Of a stretch of 64,000 nt of DNA, positions 1 through 9,550 are shown piece after piece. This DNA comes from Siccirubricoccus sp. G192. Lineage in GTDB: Bacteria; Pseudomonadota; Alphaproteobacteria; Acetobacterales; Acetobacteraceae. The DNA is taken from the NCBI RefSeq assembly GCF_019084075.1, contig NZ_JAHREN010000002.1, positions 62,001 to 126,000 of the forward strand. The letters run 5' to 3'. The stretch's first letter is position 1, and each line of letters begins with the position of its first letter. A program made the translations under genes and the position numbers. The notes under the pieces are model-generated. The model did not search any database and was not told the DNA's origin. It was given only the letters and a program-made list of their open reading frames with translations.

Positions 1-1
1 C

Positions 2-2948
2 GACCCGCCGGCCGAACCGCGTGACCTCGCGCGCCACTGCACGCTGTCGCCGGAGGACCTTGCGTCAGTTGCGCGCCGGCGGGGCGACCACAGCCGGCTC
101 GGCCACGCGCTGATGCTCCTCTACCTGCGCCACCCCGGTCGCCCGCTACGCGCCGGGGAGGTGCCGCCGGCCGCGCTCGTGGAGTTCGTCGCCGCGCAGG
201 TCGGCGCGGCGTCCGAGGCGCTCGGCGGATACCTCGCCTCGGAGCAGAACCGGCGCCGCCACGCCGCCGAGCTGCAGGAGCGGCTCCGGCTGCGCCCCTT
301 CGGCCCGCGCGCCGCGACGGACCTCGAGGGCTGGCTGCTGCCGCACGCGATAGAGGACGACCGGCTGGCCCACCTGGCCGGGCTGGCGCTGGAGGAATGC
401 CGCCGGCGGCGGGTCGTGATCCCGCCGCCGCGCACGCTGGAGCGGCTCTGCCTGGAGGTCCGGCACCGGGCACGGCGCGAGGTCCACCGCCGCCTGACCG
501 ACAGCCTGTCGGCCGAGCAGCGACGCCGGCTGGACGCACTCACGGCGCGCCGGGGGGACACGAGCCAGAGCTGGCTCGCGTGGCTGCGGGGAATGCCGGA
601 GGCCACCAAGCCGTCCGCCATGCTTAACCTGATCGAGCGCCTCCGGCACGTCCGCGCCGTCGGCCTCGACGCGGGGTACGGGCATCGCGTGCACCAGGCG
701 CGCCTCGCCCGGCTCGCCCGCGAGGCCGGGCGCACCACGGTCCAGCACATCGCGGGCTACGAGAGGGGGGCGGCGGCATGCCACCCTCGTCGCGGCCACG
801 CTCGACATCTCGGCGGACCTGACCGACGCGGCGCTCGACCTGTTCGACCGCCTGGTCGGGGCGATGTTCCGCAAGGCCGAGGGCCGTCACGCTCGCGACT
901 TCCAGGCGGACGGCCGCGCCATCAACGACAAGGTGCGCCTCTACGCCCGCGTCGGCGGCGCCCTGCTGGCGGCGCGCGCTGAGGGCCGGGATGCCTTCGC
1001 GGCGCTGGAGGGGGTGATCCCCTGGGATCGGTTCCGCACGAGCGTCGAGGAGGCCGAGGCGCTGGCGCGGCCGGAGGAGTTCGACGCCTACCGGGAGCTG
1101 GGCGAGCACCACGCCGGCGTCCGGCGATGGGCGCCGGCCTTCCTCGACGCCTTCGAATTCGACGGCGTGCCGGCCGTCGCGCCGCTGCTGCGCGCGGTCG
1201 GCATCCTGCGCGAGGCCAATCACGCGGCAACACCTCGCCTGCCCCGCTCCGTCCCGACCTCCTTTGTGCGGGAGCGCTGGGCGCGCCACGTCCTGCCGGG
1301 CGGCGCTGCTGCCGACCCGGACCGGCGCTACTACGAGATCTGCGTTCTGGCGGAGCTGCGTGACCGGCTGCGCGCGGGCGACGTCTGGGTGGCGGGCAGC
1401 CGGCGCTACCGTTCCTTCGAGGAGCGCCTCGTCTCGCGCGAGGCGCTGCAGGCCATGGAGGCGGACGGCACCCTGCCGGTCGCGGTCGATCCCGACTTCG
1501 ACCGCTTCATCGCCGCGCGCCGGGACCTCCTCGCCGTGCGGCTCGCCGCCGTCGACACGAAGGCCCGTGGCGGTCTGCTGCCGGAGGTCACGCTCGAGCG
1601 CGGTGTGCTCAAAATCGCGCCGGTCGAGCGGTCGACCCCGCCCGAGGCAGAGGCACTGGCCGCGCGGCTCTACGCGATGCTGCCGCGCATGCGGGTTACC
1701 GACCTGCTGGCCGAGGTCGCCCGCTGGACGCTCTTCCCGGACCTCTTCACCCACCTCCGCAGCGGCGAGGCCGCGCCCGACCCGCGCGTGCTCATGGCGG
1801 TCCTGCTGGCCGACGGGCTGAACCTCGGGCTGACGCGCATGGCGGAGGCCTGCGACGTCGCCAGCCTCGGCCGGCTCGCCTGGACCGCCGACTGGCACGT
1901 CCGCGACGAGACCTACGCCCTGGCGCTCCGCCGCCTCGTCGACCGGCAGGGGCGCGAGCCGCTCGCCGCCCACTTCGGCGCCGGCACGGCCTCGTCGTCG
2001 GACGGCCAGTTCTTCCGCGCCGGCGGCCCCGGCCGGGACGCGGCCCGCCTCAACGCCCACTACGGCGACGCGCCGGGCGCCAAGTTCTACACCCACCTCT
2101 CCGACCGCTACGCCCCATTCCACACGAAGGTCATCGCCGCGACCGCGAGCGAGGCGGTCCACGTCCTCGACGGCCTGCTCTACCACGGGAGCGAGGTCGC
2201 CTCCTCGCGCCACCACACCGACGGCGGCGGCGATTCCGAGCACGTCTTCGCGCTGTGCACGCTGCTCGGCTTCGGCTTCGCACCGCGCATCCCCGACCTG
2301 AAGCACCGCCGCCTCTACGTCTTCGGCAAGGCCTCCGACCATCCGGCGCTCGAGCCGCTGATCGCCGGGCGCATCAACGTCGCGCTCATCCGCGCCCACT
2401 GGCCGGACATCCTGCGCGTCGCCGCCTCCATTCGCACCGGCACGGTGACCGCCTCGCTCATCATGCGCCAGCTCGCCTCCTACCCGCGGCAGAACGGCGT
2501 CGCCGCCGCGCTGCGTGAGCTCGGCCGGCTGGAGCGGACGCTGTTCACCCTCGATTGGGTCGAGGATCCCGAGCTGCGCCGGGGCGCGACGCGCGAACTC
2601 AACCGCGGCGAGTCCCGCAACAGCCTGGCCCGCGCGGTCTTCCTCCACCGCCTCGGCGAGATCCGCGACCGCACCTACGAGAACCAGCGCCACCGCGCCT
2701 CCGGGCTGAACCTGCTCGTCGCCGCCATCATCCTCTGGAACACGCGCTACCTCGGCCGCGCCGTCGCCGCCCTCCGCGAGGTCGAGGACGTGCCTGACCA
2801 ACTCCTCGCCCACCTTTCCCCGCTCGGCTGGGAGCACGTGAACCTCACGGGCGACTATGTCTGGGCCGCCTCGGACGAGGTGTCGGATACCCGTGACGGA
2901 TTCCGCCCGCTCCGGCCCGTGACCGACGCCATGCGCCTAGCCGCCTGA
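2..2948 (+). pseudogene. tnpA: Tn3-family transposase, 5' end off the window, frameshifted
   Basis: DDE transposase of a Tn3-family transposon, which acts on the terminal repeats during replicative transposition. The frame is open from the first bases of the window, so only a short N-terminus is missing. The N-terminal DUF4158-like part is recognisable by LGHALMLLYLRHPGRPLR. The catalytic part has SSSDGQFF and the C-terminal ELNRGESRNSLARAVF motif around the catalytic Glu. The protein runs in frame 2 to about 765, then continues in another frame from about 771 through RHATLVAATLDISADL. The switch lies in a run of six G at 765-770. A one-base indel there would restore one protein of near family length (about 980 residues). 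No resolvase lies next to it inside the window. Identity is certain; whether the frameshift is real is not. Confidence 0.9.
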
Positions 2949-3043
2949 GTTCGCGCTTCGTCCCGCTATGCTACACGGCCGCGCAGTTCGTTAGGTCCGG
3001 CCGACCGCCCCGAGCTAGAGCACTTCGCCTCGTCCCTCTCAAA

Positions 3044-3077
3044 CGGGCTGTAAGTCAACGGTATTGTCGCTAGGCCC
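3044..3077. repeat. possible right terminal repeat of the Tn3 element
   Basis: About 100 bp after the transposase stop, the outward end read on the minus strand begins GGGCCTAGCGACAATACC and continues through GTTGACTTACAGCCC. This resembles a Tn3-family 38-bp end, though a canonical GGGG start is not visible. It abuts the stop codon of the neighbouring kinase. The matching left end is outside the window, so the assignment is tentative. Confidence 0.35.
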
Positions 3078-3078
3078 G

Positions 3079-4920
3079 TCAGACGGTTCGCTCGAGCCGA
3101 TCCGCTGGCGCGGTGGCGAGCGATGCCGCGACCTGGTCCGCAAGCTGCTGCGCGGTGACAGGCTTGCGCAACAGGGCGAAGGTGCCGTCGACGGCCGCGC
3201 CGACGGCGAGCGCGGCCGCATCGCCAGCGTAGCCGGTGACCAGGATCGCGGGCAGGCTGGGGCGACGGCCCTGCGCCGCCCGGATCAGGGCGACCCCGTC
3301 CATCCCCGGCATCGCCAGGTCGGTGACGAGGATGTCGAAAGGCGCGCCCCGGTCCAGCAGGTCGAGCGCGGCCGCGCCGTCCCCGCCTTCCGCCACCTCG
3401 TATCCCGCCTCCCCGAGCTGGGCCGCTAGTACCTCGCGCACGACCGGCTCGTCGTCCACCAGGAGCACGCGGGGGCGCCGGCCTTGCCCGGCAGGCGGAG
3501 GCATCCAGTCCGCCGACGCGGGACCGGGATGATGCCTAGCCTCCTGGTCGGTGACCGGCAGCCAGAGCGACACCATCGTGCCCTGGCCCGGCTCGCTGAC
3601 GATGGCCAACGCCCCGCCCGACCCCTTGGCGAAGCTCTGCGCCATGGCCAGCCCGAGCCCGGTGCCCTGCCCCTGGGGCTTGGTCGTGAAGAAGGGTTCG
3701 GACGCCCGCGCGAGCGTGTCCGCGCTCATTCCCTGGCCGGTGTCGGCGATGGCGAGGTGCACGTATGGGCCGGCCCCCTTGAGGCAGCAGGGGCCGCCTT
3801 CGCTCCCTCCCCGGTGCATGCGGGCAGACAGCGTGAGCGTGCCCCCGTCTGGCATGGCGTCGCGCGCGTTGGTGGCCAGGTTGACCAGCACCGTCTCCAG
3901 CTGGCCGCGGTCGGCCAGCACAGGCGGCAGGCCGGGCTCCGCCTCCACCTCCACCCGGATCCGGGGCCCGAGCGTGGCCGACAGCACCTCCCGCAACCCG
4001 CCCAGGAGCTCGCCGGCATCCAGGGCGGCCGGGCGCAGCTCCTCGCGGCGCGAGAAGGCCAGCAGGCGCCGGGTAACCGAGGCGCCGCGCCGGGCCGCCT
4101 CCTCCACCATGCCGGCCAGGCGCTCGACGGCCGCCCTGTCGCCGGCGCGGCGGCGGATCAGGCCGATGCCGCCGGAAACCGCTTGCAGGACGTTGTTGAA
4201 GTCGTGCGCGATGCCGCCGGCGAGCTGCCCCACCGCCTCCATCTTCTGGGCGTGGCGGAGGCTCGCCTCCGTGGCGCGGCGCTCCGCCATCTCCGTCCGC
4301 AGCTTGGCGTTGCTGACGTCCAGCTCGCGCGTGCGCTCCGCGAGGTCGAGGCGCAGCCGCAGGGTTTCGCCGAAGTACCGGCTCGAGCGCCTGACGGTCA
4401 CGATGAGCACGACGAGGAACACGCCGATCATGGCGGCCGCGGCGAACCGGCGTCCCGAGCCCTCCAGGGCGAGCCGAATGGCCAGGAGGCCACTGGCGGG
4501 GATGATGAAGGCGAGGGCGCTCGGGAGGTGCGCGTAGTGCAGCGCGGCGGCACCGGCGCACATGCCGGCGATCACGAACGCCCAGAACAGCTGGTGGATC
4601 TCGGCCTGGGGGAACAGCAGGACCGAGCCCCCGCCCCAGAGCAGCCCGGCGGCGAGCGCGCCGCAGATGCTGGTCGCGGACCAGCGCCGGTGCTGCGCGA
4701 TCGCTGGTCCGGCGCGGCGGTATGCCCACCAGGCGGCGAGCCGGGCCGCCGCGACGAGCACGGCCGTGCCCAGCCATGCGTAGGCGCCACCGCCCTGCCC
4801 GTCTGCCACGAGGACCGCGACCATGAGCGCCGCGTTCGTCATCGTGGCGAGCGCGGCGACCGGGATCTGCTCGAAGGCGGCCCTGACCCGCTCGGTCTGG
4901 AGCTCGGCCTCCTTAGTCAT
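3079..4920 (-). CDS. hybrid sensor histidine kinase with C-terminal receiver
   Basis: Membrane sensor kinase of about 613 residues. The N-terminal 190 residues hold hydrophobic segments (around residues 20-40, 50-67, 85-105, 110-155 and 168-176) followed by a coiled coil. The HisKA box is GGIAHDFNN with phospho-acceptor His near residue 239. The ATPase part has NLATNARDAMPDGG, DTGQGMS and GTGLGLAMA. A receiver follows, with VLLVDDE, acceptor Asp in ILVTDLAMPG and Lys in LLRKPV. An upstream in-frame start at 5049 would add 43 non-conserved residues, so the ATG at 4920 is preferred. The stop codon touches the probable end of the Tn3 element, so the last residues may have been altered by that insertion. 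The input signal is unknown, and no partner regulator lies beside it. Confidence 0.88.
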   Translation of the reverse strand: MTKEAELQTERVRAAFEQIPVAALATMTNAALMVAVLVADGQGGGAYAWLGTAVLVAAARLAAWWAYRRAGPAIAQHRRWSATSICGALAAGLLWGGGSVLLFPQAEIHQLFWAFVIAGMCAGAAALHYAHLPSALAFIIPASGLLAIRLALEGSGRRFAAAAMIGVFLVVLIVTVRRSSRYFGETLRLRLDLAERTRELDVSNAKLRTEMAERRATEASLRHAQKMEAVGQLAGGIAHDFNNVLQAVSGGIGLIRRRAGDRAAVERLAGMVEEAARRGASVTRRLLAFSRREELRPAALDAGELLGGLREVLSATLGPRIRVEVEAEPGLPPVLADRGQLETVLVNLATNARDAMPDGGTLTLSARMHRGGSEGGPCCLKGAGPYVHLAIADTGQGMSADTLARASEPFFTTKPQGQGTGLGLAMAQSFAKGSGGALAIVSEPGQGTMVSLWLPVTDQEARHHPGPASADWMPPPAGQGRRPRVLLVDDEPVVREVLAAQLGEAGYEVAEGGDGAAALDLLDRGAPFDILVTDLAMPGMDGVALIRAAQGRRPSLPAILVTGYAGDAAALAVGAAVDGTFALLRKPVTAQQLADQVAASLATAPADRLERTV

Positions 4921-5049
4921 GTGACAGCCGTCGGGAGGCTCGGGGCATCCTCTCGATCCGGGTGGTTCACGGAAGCAGGGTAGTTGAGGATCGGGCGAAA
5001 GACCACAACCGCCGGGGCGTTGATGCATGGAGGCAGCATAAAGCGACAA

Positions 5050-5426
5050 AATTCAGGGACATACCGTTGACCTAGGCACTGCATGGAGCGGCTTAGCGGC
5101 GCCGGTGGAAGGTGTGGCGCAAGCGGGCGATCCACTGATTGAGGGTGCGCAGCGCGAGGCTATGGCTTTCGGCATAGGCGGTGCACACAGGCCGCATTCG
5201 TGCCATGCACGCCCTCCGTCTCTCGCATCATGTCGGCCAGGGTCTGGGCGCCGCGGCGACTTGCGCCGCGGCCGACCGCGCCGCACACCGCGTCTTGCCG
5301 GTGCTGGACGAGCTGTAAGATCCTGGTTTCCAAGGGTGCTCTCCTCGTCGAAAGCACCTGGAATAGCCGGAGGAACCTGGCTCCACTCGGTCTTACCGGC
5401 TGCCATATGCCGGTGGAAGCCGGAAA
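5050..5426. other. stretch without a convincing gene
   Basis: Several overlapping short frames exist on both strands, but none looks like a complete protein. On the minus strand, at about 5093-5178, a patch reads ESHSLALRTLNQWIARLRHTF and could be the tail of a decayed DNA-binding or transposase protein. Nothing else is recognisable. Confidence 0.4.
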
Positions 5427-5591
5427 TCAGACGTTCACGGCGGCTGGCGGGGTGCGGCCACGGATGAGGTCGGCCGCCTTCTCAGCGACCATGATCACCG
5501 CGACGTTGATGTTGCCGCCCACGAGGTCGAGCATAACAGACGTGTCAGCCACGCGCAGCCCCTCGGTGCCGCGCACGCGGAGCTCCCGGCG
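5427..5591 (-). pseudogene. GMC oxidoreductase C-terminal fragment
   Basis: The 54 C-terminal codons read RRELRVRGTEGLRVADTSV and end MVAEKAADLIRG plus a short tail. This is the typical end of FAD-dependent GMC oxidoreductases (choline or alcohol dehydrogenase type), where the consensus is ELRVRGxxGLRVADASVMP followed by GNxNxPxxMIAEKAAD. The flavin-binding N-terminus and nearly all of the roughly 530-residue protein are missing. It is a leftover, not a working gene. Confidence 0.7.
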
Positions 5592-5775
5592 GAGATTATG
5601 TAGGCCTCCTCCGCCACTACGGCGAGGATGTGGATGGTCAGCCGGTTTACGGTCGGCGTGGCGGCGGTGATGATTGGCGCCGGCTTGGCGCACCCCTACC
5701 ATGGGCGCGGCCGGGACGGTTGGTGTGCGCCGGGCGGTGAGCCGCAAGCCCCCAGCAGCCGTAGGAGGTCGCCGT

Positions 5776-6075
5776 ATGACCACCGGCATGCCGGACAAAG
5801 CCGCCGCCACCGACCGGCTACGGCGGGCGCTGCTGGCCTTTCAGCACGCCCAAGGACTACTTCTGGCCGCCCACCGACGACTGAAGGAGCTGCCGCCGGC
5901 CGAGGTGGAGCAGTTCTGGGCCACCCAGGGCCGCCGCCTCGAAAAGCACCTGCAGGCGACGGCCATGGAGGCAGACGCGGCCTTCAAGGTGTTCTCGGCG
6001 GCCGGCCTGGTTGCGGCCCCGGCTGACCGGCACCGCGTTAACCAGGCGCGCCGGCATCTCGCGGAGGGCGGATGA
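5776..6075 (+). CDS. small hypothetical protein, first gene of a three-gene operon
   Basis: A 99-residue, Ala/Leu/Arg-rich, mostly helical protein beginning MTTGMPDKAAATDRLRR. The start is set by a clear TAGGAGG ribosome-binding site seven bases upstream; an earlier in-frame start at 5674 has none. Its stop overlaps the next gene's start (ATGA at 6072), so translation is probably coupled. No family is recognised. The position suggests it works with the DUF4258/DUF2283 pair behind it. Confidence 0.7.
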   Translation: MTTGMPDKAAATDRLRRALLAFQHAQGLLLAAHRRLKELPPAEVEQFWATQGRRLEKHLQATAMEADAAFKVFSAAGLVAAPADRHRVNQARRHLAEGG

Positions 6076-6329
6076 TCCGGTATCTGCAGCATGCCCGGGA
6101 GGCGATGGTTAGGCGGGGCATCGACCCCACCTGGGTCGAGGCCGCCCTCGCCGCCCCGGACTGGACCGAGCCAGATCCTGGCCATCCCGGGCGCACCTGC
6201 TCCTTCCGGGCCACCTCTGAGATAGGAGGCCGTGTGCTGCGGGTTGTTCATTGGCGGGACGGCCCCGATGTCGTGGTGCTCATGGCCCACCCCGACCGCG
6301 ACGCCGCCAAGAGGAGGCCCAAGGTATGA
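6072..6329 (+). CDS. DUF4258 domain protein
   Basis: An 85-residue protein beginning MIRYLQHAREAMVRRGID and containing TCSFRATSEIGGRVLRVV. The spacing of an early helix, GRxxxxR and a late V-V-L strand fits DUF4258, a small family often found beside DUF2283 or XRE proteins in toxin-antitoxin-like pairs. It overlaps the upstream gene by four bases and the downstream gene by four bases (ATGA at 6326). A toxin-like role is inferred from family context only. Confidence 0.75.
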   Translation: MIRYLQHAREAMVRRGIDPTWVEAALAAPDWTEPDPGHPGRTCSFRATSEIGGRVLRVVHWRDGPDVVVLMAHPDRDAAKRRPKV

Positions 6330-6547
6330 TCACGACCAGTTATGACCCGGAGGCGGATGCCGCCTTCGTCTCCTTCGGCCCGAAGGGAGCGCAGTCTACC
6401 GAGACGGTGGAGGTGGCGCCCGGCATCCTGCTCGACTACGACGCCACCGGCCGGGTCATCGGCGTCGAGGTGCTTGACGTGCGGGCCCGCGCCGCAGCGG
6501 CCGAGCCCCGCGCCCAGGAGACGGTTGCAGCAGCGCAGCGGCGCTAG
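6326..6547 (+). CDS. DUF2283 domain protein
   Basis: A 73-residue protein beginning MITTSYDPEADAAFVSF and containing TVEVAPGILLDYDATGRVIG, the classical DUF2283 pattern (YDxxxDxxYI, then GxxxDxDxxGxxxGIEIL). A GAGGAGG site at 6311-6317 precedes the start. It is the last gene of the operon and a plausible antidote partner of the DUF4258 protein. About 115 bp separate it from the IS3 end at 6664. Confidence 0.8.
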   Translation: MITTSYDPEADAAFVSFGPKGAQSTETVEVAPGILLDYDATGRVIGVEVLDVRARAAAAEPRAQETVAAAQRR

Positions 6548-6668
6548 GCAGCCGCGACACAGCCCCCGATGCTGGGGTTCCGGTAGCAATGGAACCGGGA
6601 TGCCAGCCCTCGCCAGTCATGGCCGCCCTCGCCGGAACAGCAGTGCCCGCCATGCCCGGGCGAGTGGC

Positions 6669-8047
6669 TGAGCTGCACCCGGTTTCCCTGGACACCCATT
6701 TGTCCAGGGAGAGACCGGAATGATGAAGCTGAACATGAACGAGATCGATCGTCCTGATGTGGTTGATGGGCCGGTGGTCAGCGAGGGCGGGCGCAGCCCG
6801 TCCACGCTGTCCACGGGCCACGCTGCCCCATCGGTGCCAAGCGAGACAAAGCCCGGCCCGCTGGCGCCCGGTCAGCGCTGGAGCGTGGCGCGCAAGCGCG
6901 AGGTGGTGCTGCGGCTGCTGCGCGGCGAGCCGGCCGAGTTGCTCTCCCGCGAGCTCGGCCTGCCGATGTTCAAGCTGGAGCAGTGGCGCCAGAAGGCCGA
7001 GGCCGCGCTCGACGGCGCTCTCAAGGAGCATGAAGCCGATCCCGCCGACGGCCAGCTCGGCGCCGCCATGCAGCGCATCGGCGAACTCAGCATGGAGGTC
7101 GAGCTGCTGCGCGCCAGGCTTGAGCGCCCCGGCCCTTTGGGCCGCCGGAGGTCGCGCTGATGGCCCAGGCGACTTCTCCCGCCAGCGGCCAGCGCTACGG
7201 CGTCCAGCGCGTCTGCCAGGCCTGGGGCGTGCCGCGCTCCAGCTTCTACGCCGCCCGCCAGCCGGCGCCGGCCAGCACCTTGCCGCGCCCGCCGGTGCGT
7301 CGCGGGCCAAAGCCCGCGATCTCCGACGAGGCGCTGCTCGCCGCCATCTGGCAAGATCTCGCCTGCTCCCCCCTGGACCGGCGAAGGCCACCGCAAGGTT
7401 TGGGCCCGCCTGCGCGTGCGCGACGCCATCCGCGTCTCTGCCAAGCGCGTCCTGCGCCTGATGCGCGAGCATGCCCTGCTGTCGCCGCACCGCGCCCGCC
7501 AGCGGAACGAGACAGCGCACGACCGCCACATCATCACTAAGGCGCCGAACCTCATGTGGGCCACCGACGCGACCCAGATCACCACCGTCCAGGACGGCAA
7601 GGTCTGGCTGTTCGGCGTCGCCGAGCACTGGAACGCCGAGCTCCTCGGCTGGCACGTGACGAAGTCGGGCACCCGCTTCGAAGCCACACAGGCCCTCGGC
7701 ATGGCCATCCGCCAGCAGTTTGGCCACCTCTCCGCCGACGCCGCCCGAGGCGTCGCACTGCGCCACGACCACGGCAGCAACTTCATGGCCGACCACTTCC
7801 AGAAGCAGATCAGGTTCTGGGGCATGGCACCGAGCTACGCCTTCGTCGCAGAACCGGAGACGAACGGCGTCATCGAGCGCCTGTTCCGCACGCTGAAAGA
7901 GCAGATCGTGCACGGCCGCATCTTCCAGACCATCGACGAGGTCCGTGACGCCGTCCGCGCCTTCGCCGTCCGCTACAACGCCGAGTGGCTGATCGAAAAG
8001 AACGGCCATCGCAGCCCACTCGACATGCGGGCCGCCTGGCTGGACCA
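6669..8047 (+). mobile_element. IS3-family element, right end lost to IS1111
   Basis: The left end begins TGAGCTGCACCCGG and is followed by orfA and orfB in overlapping frames. No matching right terminal repeat occurs after orfB. Instead the subterminal repeat of an IS1111-type element begins at 8054. The IS3 was therefore cut near 8048 by that insertion and cannot move by itself. Confidence 0.75.
6720..7160 (+). CDS. IS3-family transposase OrfA
   Basis: A 146-residue helix-turn-helix protein that binds the element ends. The core WSVARKREVVLRLLRGEP, then LSRELGLPMFKLEQWR, is a typical OrfA HTH, followed by a leucine-zipper-like helix (ELSMEVELLRARLE). The stop TGA overlaps the orfB start (ATGA at 7160). 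The copy at 49156-49596 differs at one visible residue. Confidence 0.9.
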   Translation: MMKLNMNEIDRPDVVDGPVVSEGGRSPSTLSTGHAAPSVPSETKPGPLAPGQRWSVARKREVVLRLLRGEPAELLSRELGLPMFKLEQWRQKAEAALDGALKEHEADPADGQLGAAMQRIGELSMEVELLRARLERPGPLGRRRSR

Positions 8048-8129
8048 GATGGGGTGGACGGCCCCCAATGGCATCGATGTGCCAAGGTGCGGTCGTCTAA
8101 ACCCGCAGCGAGGGAGCCGTTCGCGATGA
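7160..8129 (+). pseudogene. IS3-family OrfB integrase, one-base frameshift
   Basis: The integrase has the rve fold, with catalytic residues in MWATDATQI, RHDHGSNF and NGVIERLFRTLKEQ. The frame breaks at a run of six C (7368-7373). The second copy at 48188-49156 has five bases there and encodes an intact 322-residue protein, so this is a proven +1 insertion. The C-terminal codons run into the IS1111 left end, and the stop TGA at 8127-8129 overlaps the IS1111 transposase start. Confidence 0.92.
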
Positions 8130-9172
8130 GCACTACCATGATTGGCCTCGACATCGCCAAGTCCGTCTTCCAAGTCCACGCCGCAGACGCGATCGGCGAG
8201 GTGCAGCTGAGGCGCAAGCTGCGCCGCGACGAGCTGATCCCGTTCTTTGAAGGGCTGCCGCGCTGCACCGTGATCATGGAGGCGTGCGGAGCGGCGCACC
8301 ACTGGGCCCGCGTGCTGGGCGGCCTCGGGCACGAGGTGAAGCTGATCGCCCCAGAGACGGTCCGGCCGTTCGTCAAGCGCGGCAGGAAGAACGACGCCGC
8401 AGACGCGGCGGCGATCTGCGCTGCCGCGTCCCGGCCCGATGTGAGGTTCGTGCCGGCGAAGAGCGTAGAGCAGCAGGGTGTCCTCGCCCTGCATTCGGCG
8501 CGCGCCCTGCTCGTCAAGCAGCAGACGATGCTGGCCAATGCCCTCCGTGGCCTGGCGACCGAGTTCGGCTTGGTCGCGCCGCAGGGTATGGGCAGGCTCG
8601 AAGAACTCGTGGCGCTGGTGGCGGCGGATGGGACCTTCCCGGAGCAGGCGCGCGGGGCGTTTGCCGGGCTGCTCGAGCAGTGCCGCGCGACCGCCGAACG
8701 GATCGAGGCGCTGGAGGCGAAGATCGTCGCGCATGCGCGGCGGAGTGACACGGCACGGCGCCTGGCCACGGTCCCCGGCATCGGGCCGATCACCGCTTCA
8801 CTGATCGCGGCCACGATCGGCGGCAACATCGGGGCGTTCCGGAGCGCGCGGCACTTCGCCGCCTGGCTCGGGCTGGTGCCGCGGCAGCACTCGACCGGCG
8901 GCAAGACCCGCCTCGGCCGGATCACCAAGGCCGGCGACCGGCAGATCCGGACCCTGCTGGTGCTCGGCGCCACCTCAATGGTCTACCGCGCCGTGGCGTG
9001 GAACAGCGCCGCCGGGGCATGGACCCGAGGGCTGCTGGCGCGGCGTCCCGTCCGGCTGGTGACGGTGGCGCTGGCGAACAAGATGGCGCGCATCGCCTGG
9101 GCGCTGATGACGCGCGACGAGGTTTACCGGGCGGAGGGACGTAGCGCGGCCGCTTCGACGGCCACGGCGTGA
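8126..9172 (+). CDS. IS110-family (IS1111-group) transposase
   Basis: A 348-residue DEDD recombinase that moves a circular intermediate into specific sites, guided by an element-encoded RNA in characterised members. The N-terminal RuvC-like part starts IGLDIAKSVFQVHA (Asp9) and has KNDAADAAAIC. The C-terminal Tnp20 part has TVPGIGPITASLI and the serine-containing LGATSMVYRA. The start ATG follows GAGGGAGCC, and an upstream in-frame start at 7985 would lie inside the IS3 gene. The second copy at 47145-48191 differs by one visible residue (Thr to Ile). Confidence 0.92.
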   Translation: MSTTMIGLDIAKSVFQVHAADAIGEVQLRRKLRRDELIPFFEGLPRCTVIMEACGAAHHWARVLGGLGHEVKLIAPETVRPFVKRGRKNDAADAAAICAAASRPDVRFVPAKSVEQQGVLALHSARALLVKQQTMLANALRGLATEFGLVAPQGMGRLEELVALVAADGTFPEQARGAFAGLLEQCRATAERIEALEAKIVAHARRSDTARRLATVPGIGPITASLIAATIGGNIGAFRSARHFAAWLGLVPRQHSTGGKTRLGRITKAGDRQIRTLLVLGATSMVYRAVAWNSAAGAWTRGLLARRPVRLVTVALANKMARIAWALMTRDEVYRAEGRSAAASTATA

Positions 9173-9550
9173 CATCCCGACCCGCGCGGTAGGCGGCGGG
9201 CACGAGCCCGCACCATCCGGCGGCAAGCGCCGAGAGGCGTGATGGGGAAGGCTGTGGTCCAGACAGCTCAGGCGAAGCCGTTGACGGTGTCGTGCCACGA
9301 GCACGCGAACCAGATTGGCGCCTGACACGCACGCGCACACCCATGATGGCCAGCGGCGAACGCCGCGCGACAGGCCGGACATAAGGGCGCAGCTGACCGG
9401 ACCTTCCACCAACGCGGATCGGGGTTTCAATGCCGGCAATGTGTCACGCGCACTGAGCCTCGCGCAGCCTTTCCGTCGTCGCCGCTCTAGGCCGGGTCAA
9501 GCCGATGGTGCATCGGGCCGCAGCGAAATTCGTTGCCGTGCTCCGGCCGT
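9173..9550 (+). ncRNA. putative guide (bridge/seeker) RNA region of IS1111
   Basis: The 378 bases after the transposase stop hold no convincing gene but have strong local structure. One stem is GCGGGC-ACGA-GCCCGC (9196-9211); another is GCGGC-GAAC-GCCGC (9353-9366). In the IS1111 subgroup the guide RNA is encoded in the 3' non-coding end, which is the long end here. The exact transcript and loops cannot be set by eye. Confidence 0.5.

Noticed and set aside
624..2837. A 737-codon open frame on the minus strand
   Set aside because: It is the antisense shadow of the Tn3 transposase gene in GC-rich DNA; the plus frame has catalytic motifs and the minus frame has none.
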